From Pseudomonas viridiflava (GTDB taxonomy: Bacteria > Pseudomonadota > Gammaproteobacteria > Pseudomonadales > Pseudomonadaceae), in assembly GCF_900583165.1 (NCBI RefSeq), contig NZ_UTKY01000024.1, positions 1-64,000 on the forward strand: DNA of 64,000 bases, read 5' to 3'. Position numbers and translations under genes: made by a program. The notes beneath the pieces were generated by a model. The model saw only the letters and a list, made by a program, of their open reading frames with translations. It had not been told where the DNA came from and did not search any database. Numbering within the stretch: the first letter of the stretch is position 1; each line of letters begins with the position of its first letter. Positions 26,307 through 34,656 of this stretch are shown piece by piece.

Positions 26307-26981
26307 ATGAATGCACCACAGATCAAGGCCGTGATTTTCGATATGGATGGCCTGTTGCTCGACACCGAGGGTGTCTATACCGAGGTCACCCAAATCATTT
26401 CCGACCGCTACGGTGGTCGAGTGTTTGACTGGCAGTTCAAGCAGAACACCATTGGCCTGGGAGCGTATGACCTGGCGAGCTACATCGTGCGCTCGCTGGA
26501 GTTACCCATCAGCCCGGAAGCGTTTCTGGAGCTGCGTACACCGCTGATGAACGAGCGCTTCCCCCATGCGGCTGCCATGGCGGGTGCCGAAGCACTGGTG
26601 CGGCATCTAAAGGCCAAGGGTGTGCCGATTGCGGTGGGCACCAGTTCATCAAGGCATTACTTCGACTTGAAGATCAGCCGACATCGGGAATGGTTCGGGT
26701 TGTTTGACGCGATTGTTACGGCGGACGACCCACACGTGGGCGCGGCCAAGCCGGCACCGGATATCTTTCTGGTAGCGGCCCAACGCTTGGGGGTCGACCC
26801 GGCGGATTGCCTGGTGTTCGAGGATTCACCGTTTGGTATCACGGCGGCGAAAGCGGCGGGGATGTGTGCGGTCGCGATTCCGGATCCGGCGATGCCCGAG
26901 GAGAAATTCCACCATGCTGACGAGCGTCTGATCAGTCTCGAAGCTTTTGAGCCACAACAGTGGGGCCTGCCGCAATATTGA
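26307..26981 (+). CDS. HAD-family phosphatase (sugar-phosphate phosphatase-like)
   Basis: A 224-residue HAD hydrolase with motif I FDMDGLLLDTEG, motif II GTSSSRHYF, motif III Lys in GAAKPAPDIF and motif IV FEDSPFGITAA. An N-terminal helical cap (C1) makes it like beta-phosphoglucomutase, pseudouridine 5'-phosphatase (HDHD1) and glycerol-phosphatase relatives. Last gene of the sugar operon, 12 bp after the permease. It may dephosphorylate a dead-end intermediate or the kinase product; substrate unknown. Confidence 0.9.
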   Translation: MNAPQIKAVIFDMDGLLLDTEGVYTEVTQIISDRYGGRVFDWQFKQNTIGLGAYDLASYIVRSLELPISPEAFLELRTPLMNERFPHAAAMAGAEALVRHLKAKGVPIAVGTSSSRHYFDLKISRHREWFGLFDAIVTADDPHVGAAKPAPDIFLVAAQRLGVDPADCLVFEDSPFGITAAKAAGMCAVAIPDPAMPEEKFHHADERLISLEAFEPQQWGLPQY

Positions 26982-26998
26982 AGCCAGTGCGAATTTAA

Positions 26999-27026
26999 TG
27001 TGGGAGGGGGCAAGCCCCCTCCCACA
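26999..27026. repeat. Perfect 28-bp REP-like palindrome
   Basis: TGTGGGAGGGGG and CCCCCTCCCACA form a 12-bp perfect stem around CAAG. It carries the same GTGGGAG end as the REPs at 102-191. It lies 17 bases after the HAD stop and could act as a transcription or mRNA 3'-end boundary for the operon. Confidence 0.8.
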
Positions 27027-27043
27027 AGATGACCGATAAGCCT

Positions 27044-27325
27044 TTAGACAAATGGTTGCCCATAAAACCCACGAGGCACCCGCTGCAACCCGGGCAGGTC
27101 GGTCAGGCGCTGAGTCCACGCACTGCGCCAATCGACCGCAGTAGGGGTCTTGGTCTTGCGATTAGCGCGGCGCGCGGCATTACGCTGCACGCGGCGAGCT
27201 TCTTTATAGGCATCGGTATTGCGGCAGGTGCGGCATTTGACCCGGTTCAGCTCGGCGCTGGAAGGGAGGTTGGTGCCGTGGTGGCCGCAGGCTAAATGCC
27301 CGGCGACCTTGAAGTGAATGACCAT
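27044..27325 (-). CDS. Hypothetical small protein with zinc-ribbon-like Cys/His pattern
   Basis: A 93-residue protein starting at the ATG at 27325, preceded by CAGGAGA at good spacing; a longer open frame to 27457 has no such site. It shows the pattern HLACGHHGT...VKCRTC (C-x1-HH ... C-x2-C), suggesting one zinc ribbon, and then a basic middle (EARRVQRNAARRANRKTKT) that could bind nucleic acid. The C-terminus LPRGFYGQPFV-like tail is distinctive. No function is recognised. It is on the strand opposite to the sugar operon. Confidence 0.6.
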   Translation of the reverse strand: MVIHFKVAGHLACGHHGTNLPSSAELNRVKCRTCRNTDAYKEARRVQRNAARRANRKTKTPTAVDWRSAWTQRLTDLPGLQRVPRGFYGQPFV

Positions 27326-27449
27326 GTAAGCGTCTCCTGCTTGGGGGGTGCGCGCATCGGTAGACCCACAATGCACGCGGGGAGGGCGGGGGCAGCAAAA
27401 GTCCCGACACCTGAAGTTACGACCCCATTGGGCGGGTGACGTTCGCCGT

Positions 27450-27977
27450 TCAGTCAATCAGCGCCAACAGGTCCGTATCGCCCACGTCCAAGCCTGCCTG
27501 CGACAACAAGGTGGTCACTTGACCTCGGTGGTGAGTTTGATGGTTGAAAAAATGCACCAGCAGACTGAAGAAAGGCTTGTCTGCGGCCATGCCGCGCATG
27601 TTGTGGTAGTGCAAGCGATGGTCAAGGTCAGGCTCTTGAACGCTGTGCGCCCAGTCGATGATCAGTTGATCCAGCCAGGCGCGGTGGGCGGCCAGTGTGC
27701 GGATATCGGCAAAGGCTAGGTGCTTGAGATCGGCGGGGGTGGCGAACGTGTCCAGCGGGGTTAGGCTGGTATAACCCGCCGGATGCCGCGCAAAGCGCTT
27801 GAGCCAGACGGTATCACCCAAGGCGAGATGGTTCAGTGTGCCGAGGATGGAGCCGAAAAACGCCTGTCGATCCCGTAGCAGGTCGGCGTCGCTCAGCGTG
27901 CCGGCCGCGTCATAGAGCTTGCGGTTCATCCACTGGTTGTAGCGCGCCAGCAGCACGATGTGTTCGATCCGGTTCAC
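27450..27977 (-). CDS. DinB-family protein
   Basis: A 175-residue four-helix-bundle protein of the DinB/YfiT group, putative metal-dependent thiol transferase-like enzymes. His50 in GTLNHLALGD and the C-terminal HFFNHQTHHRGQ supply the metal-binding histidines. The N-terminal LLARYNQWMNRKLYD is the usual first helix. Partner and substrate are unknown; it is adjacent to a LysE exporter (six bases) on the same strand, so they are likely co-expressed. Confidence 0.9.
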   Translation of the reverse strand: MNRIEHIVLLARYNQWMNRKLYDAAGTLSDADLLRDRQAFFGSILGTLNHLALGDTVWLKRFARHPAGYTSLTPLDTFATPADLKHLAFADIRTLAAHRAWLDQLIIDWAHSVQEPDLDHRLHYHNMRGMAADKPFFSLLVHFFNHQTHHRGQVTTLLSQAGLDVGDTDLLALID

Positions 27978-27983
27978 GTGGGT

Positions 27984-28607
27984 TTAGCTCCCGCTGGAGA
28001 TGCCCTGGGCGGCCAAGACCGCCAGATAGATCAACACCAGCCCGCAAGTGCCATGACTGATGCGTTGCCAGGTTGGCGATGCATTCTTGCGTAACAGATT
28101 GACCAGCGCGGCAATCAGGAAACAGGAAAGCACCGAGGCCAGCATAAAACCTGCGAAAAACATCAGGGTTTGCCCATGGCTTGGGGTCGCGCCGACGATG
28201 CCCGACAATGCACTGCCCAGTGCGCCCCAATAGACGATGTTTTTCGGGTTGGCCAGCGAGATAGCAGCGCCGACCGCCAATGCATTTTTGCTGGACCCGG
28301 CTGGCGTGCTGTCGGCCTGAGGCAAACGCCAGGCGTCCATCAGGCTTTGCACGCCCAGCCAGGCCAGGTAGAGCGCGCAGGCGATGGTCAGCGGCACGCG
28401 CACGGCATCATGTTGGATCAGCAAAGCGATGCCGGTGAGGCCGATCACCGCCCAAACGGCATCGCCTACCAGCGAGCCCACCTGTACCAGCAGCGCCGGC
28501 GTAAAACCGTGCAGCAGGCCTCGGCGCAAGGTCTCCGCCAGCACGGCGCCGGGGGAGAGGCAAAAGACAAAGCCAAATACCAGTGCGTAGAAGAAGATCG
28601 ACAGCAT
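27984..28607 (-). CDS. LysE-family translocator
   Basis: A 207-residue inner-membrane exporter of the LysE/RhtB type with about six hydrophobic segments. The N-terminal SPGAVLAETLRRGLLHGFTPALLVQVGSL carries the PG and G..G..VG features of the family, and SLANPKNIVYWGALGS is the central signature. Likely exports an amino acid or related compound; substrate unknown. Start ATG at 28607 with an AAAGGACGC site upstream. Confidence 0.9.
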   Translation of the reverse strand: MLSIFFYALVFGFVFCLSPGAVLAETLRRGLLHGFTPALLVQVGSLVGDAVWAVIGLTGIALLIQHDAVRVPLTIACALYLAWLGVQSLMDAWRLPQADSTPAGSSKNALAVGAAISLANPKNIVYWGALGSALSGIVGATPSHGQTLMFFAGFMLASVLSCFLIAALVNLLRKNASPTWQRISHGTCGLVLIYLAVLAAQGISSGS

Positions 28608-28683
28608 GCCCGCGTCCTTTCAGGAAAGTGCGAAAGCATACGCTGACGCACGCCCGCAAATCGACTGTTGAATCAGCCCTGAT

Positions 28684-29967
28684 TCAGAGCGTCAGGCGCA
28701 ACGCGAGGGCCGCGAGGGTGACGAGCAACACGGGCAAGGTCAGCACGATCCCCACTTTGAAGTAATAACCCCACGTGATGGTGATGCCTTTGCGCGCCAG
28801 GATGTGCAGCCACAACAAGGTGGCCAGGCTACCAATGGGGGTAATTTTCGGGCCCAAGTCGCTGCCGATCACATTGGCGTAGATCATCGCGTCCTTGATC
28901 ACCCCCACGGCATGGCTGGACTCGATGGACAGCGCGCCAATCAATACGGTCGGCAGGTTGTTCATCACTGATGACAGCAGTGCCGTGAGCAAGCCTGTGC
29001 CCATGGCCGCGCCCCAAACGCCATAGTGAGCGAAGGTATCCAGCCACGTCGCCAAATAGTCAGTCAGGCCGGCGTTGCGCAAACCATAGACCACCAGGTA
29101 CATGCCCAAGGAGAACACCACGATCTGCCAGGGCGCCTCTTTCAACACCTTGCGGGTTGAAATCTTGTGGCCCTTGGCAGCGATCACCAGCAAGAGCGCG
29201 GCACACGCGGCAGAAATCGCACTGATGGGGATGCCCAGCGGTTCCAGGGCGAAACAGCCAATTAACAGGATGCCCAGCACCCACCAGCCGGCACGGAACG
29301 TGGCGCGATCGTGCACGGCGTTGGCAGGGTCATCCAGGTCAGCCGGATCGTAGGTGTGCGGAATATCACGGCGAAAAAACCACAGCAGCACGGCCAAGGT
29401 CGCTGCCACGCTCACCAGGTTAACCGGCACCATTACGGCGGCATATTCGTTGAAACCGATCTTGAAGTAGTCCGCCGAGACGATATTCACCAGGTTCGAC
29501 ACCACCAGCGGCAGGCTCGCGGTATCGGCAATAAACCCCGCGCCCATCACAAAGGCCAGGGTCGCCGCCGGGGAAAATCGCAGTGCCAGCAGCATCGACA
29601 TGACGATGGGGGTCAGAATCAACGCCGCACCGTCATTGGCAAACAGCGCCGACACCAGCGCGCCGAGCAGCACCATATAGGCAAACAGCCGTCGGCCCCG
29701 ACCACGGCCCCAGCGCGCCACGTGCAGCGCGGCCCAGGCAAAGAACCCCGCCTCGTCCAACAGCAGGCTGATGATGATCAGTGCGACGAAGGTGCCGGTG
29801 GCGTTCCAGATGATGTGCCACACCACCGGGATATCCGCCAGGCTGATCACGCCACAGGCCAGCGCCAGGATTGCGCCGAGGCTGGCGCTCCAGCCGACGC
29901 CCAGCCCTTTGGGTTGCCAGATGACCAGCACGATGGTGAGCAGAAAGATGCCAACGGCAATAAGCAT
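28684..29967 (-). CDS. arsB: ArsB-type arsenite efflux permease
   Basis: A 427-residue membrane protein with about 12 helices, matching Ars[43 protein letters not shown] and [17 protein letters not shown], ending [20 protein letters not shown]. ArsB expels arsenite or antimonite by proton motive force. In most pseudomonads it lies in an arsRBC(H) operon, but here no arsR, arsC or arsH is beside it: the neighbours are a LysE exporter and a small protein. It may have lost its operon context or have a housekeeping role. Confidence 0.92.
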   Translation of the reverse strand: MLIAVGIFLLTIVLVIWQPKGLGVGWSASLGAILALACGVISLADIPVVWHIIWNATGTFVALIIISLLLDEAGFFAWAALHVARWGRGRGRRLFAYMVLLGALVSALFANDGAALILTPIVMSMLLALRFSPAATLAFVMGAGFIADTASLPLVVSNLVNIVSADYFKIGFNEYAAVMVPVNLVSVAATLAVLLWFFRRDIPHTYDPADLDDPANAVHDRATFRAGWWVLGILLIGCFALEPLGIPISAISAACAALLLVIAAKGHKISTRKVLKEAPWQIVVFSLGMYLVVYGLRNAGLTDYLATWLDTFAHYGVWGAAMGTGLLTALLSSVMNNLPTVLIGALSIESSHAVGVIKDAMIYANVIGSDLGPKITPIGSLATLLWLHILARKGITITWGYYFKVGIVLTLPVLLVTLAALALRLTL

Positions 29968-30108
29968 GGATATTCCCCGGGGAGGCTAAAAAGAGCCTAA
30001 AGATTGACCTGAAACAACGTCTATTAATTCAGCCGCAAGTCTCTGAAATTAAACTGAAACACGCGTGTCCTAAAGTGCCCGACCATTGATGATAAAGGAA
30101 GTGACCGC

Positions 30109-30324
30109 GTGACCCGTGCCACTCGCAATTTGCGCAAAACCCTCGATTCCGTCGCCGAAAATAACGAAACCGCGGCATTTGACCTGATGCGCGCCGTCGA
30201 AAAACTCGGCGATGAAGTGCTGCGCCAGCGCTTGCTCAATACTATCCACCGCTTGAACCAGGATGCCTACGAACTGCGCGAGGCGCGCGATTCGGTTGAG
30301 CAGGTGTCTGTCAGGCTCGCCTGA
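30109..30324 (+). CDS. Hypothetical small helical protein
   Basis: A 71-residue, charged, leucine-rich protein with a GTG start and AAGGAAG upstream. The sequence TRNLRKTLDSVAENNETAAFDLMRAVEKLGDEVLRQRLLNTIHRL is a long amphipathic helix with possible coiled-coil character. No family is recognised. It is divergent from arsB and 71 bp before azlC. Confidence 0.5.
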   Translation: MTRATRNLRKTLDSVAENNETAAFDLMRAVEKLGDEVLRQRLLNTIHRLNQDAYELREARDSVEQVSVRLA

Positions 30325-30395
30325 GCAAGATCGTTCAAGACACGTTCCTTATTTCACTGGCATGCTTGTCGACTGTCTGTCGATGAGCCGTTTCC

Positions 30396-31091
30396 ATGCC
30401 TACCGCCTTACCTCATTACGCGTTCGCGCGTGGCGCAATTGCCGTTGTTCCCTTGTCTTTAGCCTGTGCGCCTTGGGGCCTGCTGGCCGGTTCCATGGCC
30501 ATCGATGCGCAATTTACGCCGCTGCAGGCTCAGGGTTTATCCGCCATTGTGTTTGCCGGTGCGGCACAACTGGTTGCCATCGGCATGGTCAAGAGTGGCG
30601 CCAGCCTGATCTCTATTGTGCTGACCACCTTGCTGCTGACGTCCCAGCACCTGCTCTACGGGATGCACATGCGCCCAACCTTATCGACGCTCAACACACG
30701 TTGGCGTATGAGCCTGGGCTTTCTGCTCACCGATGAATTCTTTGCCCTGGTCAGCCACTACGACCGCCAGACCTTTAATCGCTGGTACGCCTTGGGTGTA
30801 GGCCTGACATTCTATATCGCCTGGAACCTGTTCACCCTGGCGGGCATTGTGCTCGGTAAAAACATTCCCGGCCTGGACCAGTTGGGGCTGGAATTCTCCA
30901 TCGCGGCCACGTTTATTGCGCTGATCACCCCGGTGGTACGCGATGTGCCGACGGTGGTGTGCGTGGCCGTTTCGTTACTGTGTTCGGTATGGCTGAGCTT
31001 CCTGCATTGGGAGTCGGCCGTGGTGGTGTCCGGCGTGTTGGGCATGAGCGCGGGCTATCTTTGCAAGCGTCTGGGAGTGGGGCAGCGATGA
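30396..31091 (+). CDS. azlC: AzlC-family branched-chain amino acid exporter subunit
   Basis: A 231-residue inner-membrane protein of the AzlC family. Typical are the N-terminal GAIAVVPLSLACAPWGLLAGSMA, MTPLQAQGLSAIVFAGAAQLVA-like stretch (positions near residue 45) and LTSQHLLYGMHMRP. With the AzlD partner it exports branched-chain amino acids or analogues such as azaleucine. It overlaps azlD by ATGA. Confidence 0.92.
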   Translation: MPTALPHYAFARGAIAVVPLSLACAPWGLLAGSMAIDAQFTPLQAQGLSAIVFAGAAQLVAIGMVKSGASLISIVLTTLLLTSQHLLYGMHMRPTLSTLNTRWRMSLGFLLTDEFFALVSHYDRQTFNRWYALGVGLTFYIAWNLFTLAGIVLGKNIPGLDQLGLEFSIAATFIALITPVVRDVPTVVCVAVSLLCSVWLSFLHWESAVVVSGVLGMSAGYLCKRLGVGQR

Positions 31092-31402
31092 TCTACATCA
31101 TGATTGTGCTGATGGGCCTGGTGGTGTTTCTCAACCGCTACCTGTTCATCGAGCCACGCCTGCCGGTACGCCTTAATCGTGGCGCGCGCGAGTTTCTCGG
31201 GTTTGCCGTGCCGGGGATGCTCACAGCAATTTGCGGGCCGATTATTTTTCTGGCCGATCACCAGCACCTCAACCTCAGCCCGACCAACCCTTACCTGTTG
31301 GCGGGTGTCAGTGCGGTGGCATTGATGTACTGGACGCGCAACGTATTGCTCACGGTACTACTGAGCATGGCGCTGTTCTACCTGTTCCGTTGGCTGCTCT
31401 GA
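31088..31402 (+). CDS. azlD: AzlD-family branched-chain amino acid exporter subunit
   Basis: A 104-residue membrane protein with three to four helices, the small AzlD partner of AzlC. It has FLNRYLFIEPRLPVRLNRGAREFLGFAVPGML and a C-terminal WTRNVLLTVLLSMALFYLFRWL. The ATG overlaps the azlC stop codon. Its own stop is followed by a hairpin with T-run only in the minus direction. Confidence 0.9.
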   Translation: MIYIMIVLMGLVVFLNRYLFIEPRLPVRLNRGAREFLGFAVPGMLTAICGPIIFLADHQHLNLSPTNPYLLAGVSAVALMYWTRNVLLTVLLSMALFYLFRWLL

Positions 31403-31424
31403 TGCTCGGCCCTACAGTACGGGC

Positions 31425-31450
31425 AAAAAAAAGCCCGCGGGAGGGCGGGC
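31425..31450 (-). terminator. Minus-strand rho-independent terminator
   Basis: GCCCGC-N6-GCGGGC hairpin with eight A on its left side, so that on the minus strand it is followed by TTTTTTTT. No annotated minus-strand gene ends here, which suggests a small transcript. Confidence 0.7.
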
Positions 31451-31600
31451 GTCAAGGGAGACTTCAAAAATGAGCCAGCCCACTATAGGCGGCGCATTCT
31501 CCCTTCACAGTGAAACTAAATTCATCGTGCAGACAGCAAAGCAACGCCAGGCGGCGCTGCCACGTCGCAGGCCCCAAGCCTGATTGCAGCTCAAATAAAG
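31425..31600 (-). ncRNA. Candidate small RNA ending at the 31425 terminator
   Basis: The strong minus-strand terminator at 31425-31450 lies in a 235-bp gap between azlD and a lipoprotein gene, both on the plus strand. The upstream minus-strand sequence contains TTGCTT-N18-TTTAGT around 31540-31515, a weak promoter candidate that would give a roughly 70-base RNA. The right-hand boundary given is only an outer limit. There is no known sRNA family that I recognise here. Confidence 0.3.
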
Positions 31601-31637
31601 ATGGTAGAGTCGCGTTTTTTTCCAACGGAGCAATGGC

Positions 31638-31991
31638 ATGCATAAGCTGGTAGTTGGCGCATTGGTACTGGCAGCACTGGCCGGTTGCGCAGGATCGAAG
31701 ATGAAGGACGCGCGCGCAGGCACACCTTACAAAACCCTATCTTCAGACAAGGCGACCCTGGTGGTTGCCGAATGCATTCAGTTCGGCTGGCAGGACGAGA
31801 CCGTGTTTGGTGTGGACGCCGGCGGCTTCAAGGAGCCTATCGGCGCGGGCGGTTTTACCGTCTACACCACGGGCGGTGATTACTTCGTCGATGTAGAAAA
31901 CGCGGGCGCGGGGTCGAGCGTCAAGTACTACGCCATTGAAGACACGATGCCAGCCAAACGCCGTTTAGCGGCACTCGCGACCTGTCTGTAA
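31638..31991 (+). CDS. Small outer-membrane lipoprotein, hypothetical
   Basis: A 117-residue lipoprotein with lipobox LAGC (lipid Cys at residue 16) and no Asp at the second mature position, so outer-membrane sorting is expected. The mature part has two Cys (AECIQF and ATCL) and a GSSVKYY segment. It resembles the lipoprotein at 43690 in layout, including the GSS(V/I)K motif. Function unknown. CGGAG precedes the start. Confidence 0.75.
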   Translation: MHKLVVGALVLAALAGCAGSKMKDARAGTPYKTLSSDKATLVVAECIQFGWQDETVFGVDAGGFKEPIGAGGFTVYTTGGDYFVDVENAGAGSSVKYYAIEDTMPAKRRLAALATCL

Positions 31992-32136
31992 TCCGTTGCC
32001 TTAGTGCTTTTAGGAAATGCCCGGCACGACAGGCGCAGCGCATTCGCTTATGATTCACACCGCTCGCCCGGCATGATGGCTCTTTACCAGTACACGGACG
32101 TCGAGGCTGGAAGGTCGGGCGAGCTTCCTTTTTGCC

Positions 32137-32841
32137 TCAGCGGGGCATAAACCCCAAGTGCCAACGTCTGGGGATTTTCAGCGATACGACTCCAATCAAG
32201 CCTGCCAGCACGCCGCTGACCCATAGCGCCTGAAGACCCATATGCTGCTCCAGCATCGCGCCTATTACCGCCCCCACAAACATTCCCGCCCACGGCACCA
32301 GTTGCACCCGCCAGCCGTTGCGACGCTCTCCAAGCATCCATCGCCCTAACCCGCGTCCAAAGCGTGAAAGCGCACCCGTGACATAGGTAAGGCCCACCGG
32401 CAGGCCGTTCACCTCTTCCACGGCCGCATTGAGCATACCCATCGCAATAATCGCCGCGAGCAGCGCAGGCAGCGCGTCGGTAGCGGGCAACAGCGCGCCG
32501 CCGCAGAGCAATGCAGCAATGCACAGCAACAAGGGCAGCGCGTGTCGTCGCCCCAGGCGGGTCACCAGCACACCCAGCGCATTACCGAGTACAAAGGTGG
32601 TTATGAGCAACAGCAGCCGCCCCGTGAGGCCCAAGTCCCCGGCACTGATCGCCACCGCCAGGCGTGTGGTGTTGCCGCTCATAAAAGAAACAAAATCACC
32701 GCTGGCCATGAAGCCGATGGCATCCGTCATACCGGCCAATACCGACAGGCTCGCCACCAGCGTCAAACCCACTCGACCACGCCAGCGTTGGCGACGGGCA
32801 AGTGCGGTATTGACGCTGGGCTTGCGGGGCAAAGGCAGCAT
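32137..32841 (-). CDS. DUF1275 (YoaK) family membrane protein
   Basis: A 234-residue membrane protein with about six hydrophobic segments. ASLSVLAGMTDAIGFMASGDFVSFMSGNTTRLAVAIS is the family hallmark (G.TDA....G..F.S.MTGN), and GLTYVTGALSRFGRGLGRW is typical of the middle part. Function of the family is unknown. Basic N-terminus LPLPRKPSVNTALARRQRWRG lies in the cytoplasm. It precedes the ABC-F gene only by direction, with 69 bp between. Confidence 0.88.
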   Translation of the reverse strand: MLPLPRKPSVNTALARRQRWRGRVGLTLVASLSVLAGMTDAIGFMASGDFVSFMSGNTTRLAVAISAGDLGLTGRLLLLITTFVLGNALGVLVTRLGRRHALPLLLCIAALLCGGALLPATDALPALLAAIIAMGMLNAAVEEVNGLPVGLTYVTGALSRFGRGLGRWMLGERRNGWRVQLVPWAGMFVGAVIGAMLEQHMGLQALWVSGVLAGLIGVVSLKIPRRWHLGFMPR

Positions 32842-32910
32842 GGGGCCGGGCTCCTGGGTGAGATTATCCGGCCACTACGGTAGGACGCATCGGCGACGCA
32901 CGCAATGACC

Positions 32911-34533
32911 TTAGACACGCTTGAGCTGCCACTCCCCATTGGCCCAGCTCAAGGTGTGCGTTGGCCGGATCGCCTGGATGAACGTCTCATCATGGGTTAC
33001 CACCATCACCGCCCCGGTAAACCCTTGCAGTGCCTGTTCAAAGGCGACCACCGATTCCAGGTCCAAGTGATTGGTGGGTTCGTCCAGCAAGAGCAGTTGC
33101 GCGGGGGCTGCGCGCCACAGGGCAATCGCCATCGCCGCTTTCAGACGCTCGCCGCCGCTGAGTTGCCCGGCAGGTAGCGTCACCCGCCGGGCATCCAGTT
33201 GCAACAAGGCCAGGCGCGTACGCAGTTCGGCTTGGGCGAGCGGCGTGTCGAGCAGGTGGAGCTGTTCAATAAGGGAACGCCGATCATCCAGCAGCGTGAG
33301 ATGTTGATCGATGTAGGCGCTCGGCACATGCACGCTGCATTCACCGCTCACCGCCAGTAATTGGCCTGCCAGCACCTTGAGCAAGGTGGATTTACCGCAG
33401 CCGTTTGGCCCACGCACGGCGACACGCACGGGGCCCGTCAGCTGGATATTGAGGCTCGCAGACGGCAGCCAGGGCAGTTGCATCTCCACTAGGCTCAGCA
33501 ACTGTCGGCCGTTGGGTACGGTTGATTCGGGGAGCGCCAGCAAGGTCGGGGAGTCGTCCGATACGCGCTCGTAAGCCTGGCGTACCCGTGTGTTGAGCTC
33601 ACGCTTGTGTTCGCTGTGAGCACTGCGCACGGTGCTGTTGATCTCGGTAGCGGCGGCTTTCCAGCGCGACCGTGTAAAGCGGTCGACGTTGGCTGTTTCG
33701 GCGTTTTTACGCGAGCGAGCGGCATTACGTTGCAGGGTGTCATGCTCCTTGTGTAAACGTCGCTGCTCGCGGTTACGCTCCAGGCGCGCATGGTCCAAGG
33801 CGGCAAGGGACGCACGCTGTTCAATTTCGCGTTGCGCACGATAGGCGTCGTAGTTGCCGCCATAGGCCTGGGCCCCCAGGGGTGAAAGTTCGATGATGCG
33901 GCCCAGGGTGTTGAGCAGTTGCCGGTCATGACTGACCACGACCAAGCCGGCCCGCCAGTGCGCCAGCACACGCAGCAACCACTGGCGGCCCGCGCTATCG
34001 AGGTGGTTGGTGGGCTCATCCAGCACCAGCAATTGAGGTGCGCTCAGTAGGGCGCCGATGATCATGACGCGAGCCAGTTGACCGCCACTGAGCTGATCCG
34101 CCGGCGAGTCAGCCCGAAGATGTGCCAGCGCTGCGTTGTCCAGCGCTGTGCGCAAGCGCTCGGCGAGGTCCCAGCGCGCGTCGATCAGTTCAAGGTCATC
34201 CACCTCGGCTGTACCATTGGCCATGCGTTCAAGTGCGGCCAGAGTTGGCGCTATTCCGGTGAGGTGGCCGACCGTTTCCCCCGGTGTCACCGCCACACGT
34301 TGTGGGACGTATGCCACGCTGGCGGTCAGATGCACTGAGCCAGATGAGGGCAAAAGTCGACCGACGATCAACTTCGCCAGAATGCTTTTACCCCGACCGT
34401 TACGCCCCACAATACCGGTCGGGGTGTGGTCGATGGACAGGCTCAGGTCATCCAGCAGGGTTTCGCCATCGGCGAAATGGAAGGACAGGTGTTGCAAGGA
34501 AACAAGCGCGGGTAGCCGTTTGACGTCAGTCAT
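32911..34533 (-). CDS. ABC-F family ATPase
   Basis: A 540-residue soluble protein with two ABC domains and no membrane segment. Domain 1: GRNGRGKSI (Walker A, with Ser-Ile), LSGGQLARVMI, LLVLDEPTNHLD. Domain 2: GPNGCGKST, LSGGERLKAAMAIAL, LLLLDEPTNHLD. The linker between (residues 240-310, LERNREQRRLHKEHDTLQRNAARS) is a charged arm like the P-site tRNA-interaction motif. ABC-F proteins act on the ribosome. I chose the ATG at 34533, four bases after GGAGGT, rather than the ATG at 34545 that contains that site. Confidence 0.92.
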   Translation of the reverse strand: MTDVKRLPALVSLQHLSFHFADGETLLDDLSLSIDHTPTGIVGRNGRGKSILAKLIVGRLLPSSGSVHLTASVAYVPQRVAVTPGETVGHLTGIAPTLAALERMANGTAEVDDLELIDARWDLAERLRTALDNAALAHLRADSPADQLSGGQLARVMIIGALLSAPQLLVLDEPTNHLDSAGRQWLLRVLAHWRAGLVVVSHDRQLLNTLGRIIELSPLGAQAYGGNYDAYRAQREIEQRASLAALDHARLERNREQRRLHKEHDTLQRNAARSRKNAETANVDRFTRSRWKAAATEINSTVRSAHSEHKRELNTRVRQAYERVSDDSPTLLALPESTVPNGRQLLSLVEMQLPWLPSASLNIQLTGPVRVAVRGPNGCGKSTLLKVLAGQLLAVSGECSVHVPSAYIDQHLTLLDDRRSLIEQLHLLDTPLAQAELRTRLALLQLDARRVTLPAGQLSGGERLKAAMAIALWRAAPAQLLLLDEPTNHLDLESVVAFEQALQGFTGAVMVVTHDETFIQAIRPTHTLSWANGEWQLKRV

Positions 34534-34656
34534 CAGCACCTCCAAAAAAATGTCGAACAGGCCAACAAGCGCGCCAGGCGGATTGTTGCAGATACATTTC
34601 GGAAGGCTTAGTGATTCACGTCGGCGGTCATCCCGTGGGAATAAAGGTGGCCAAGC

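Noticed and set aside
31470..31583. A 37-residue open frame (MSQPTIGGAF...) with an AGGGAG site
   Set aside because: Spacing to the start is long, no family is recognised, and the minus-strand terminator better explains this gap.
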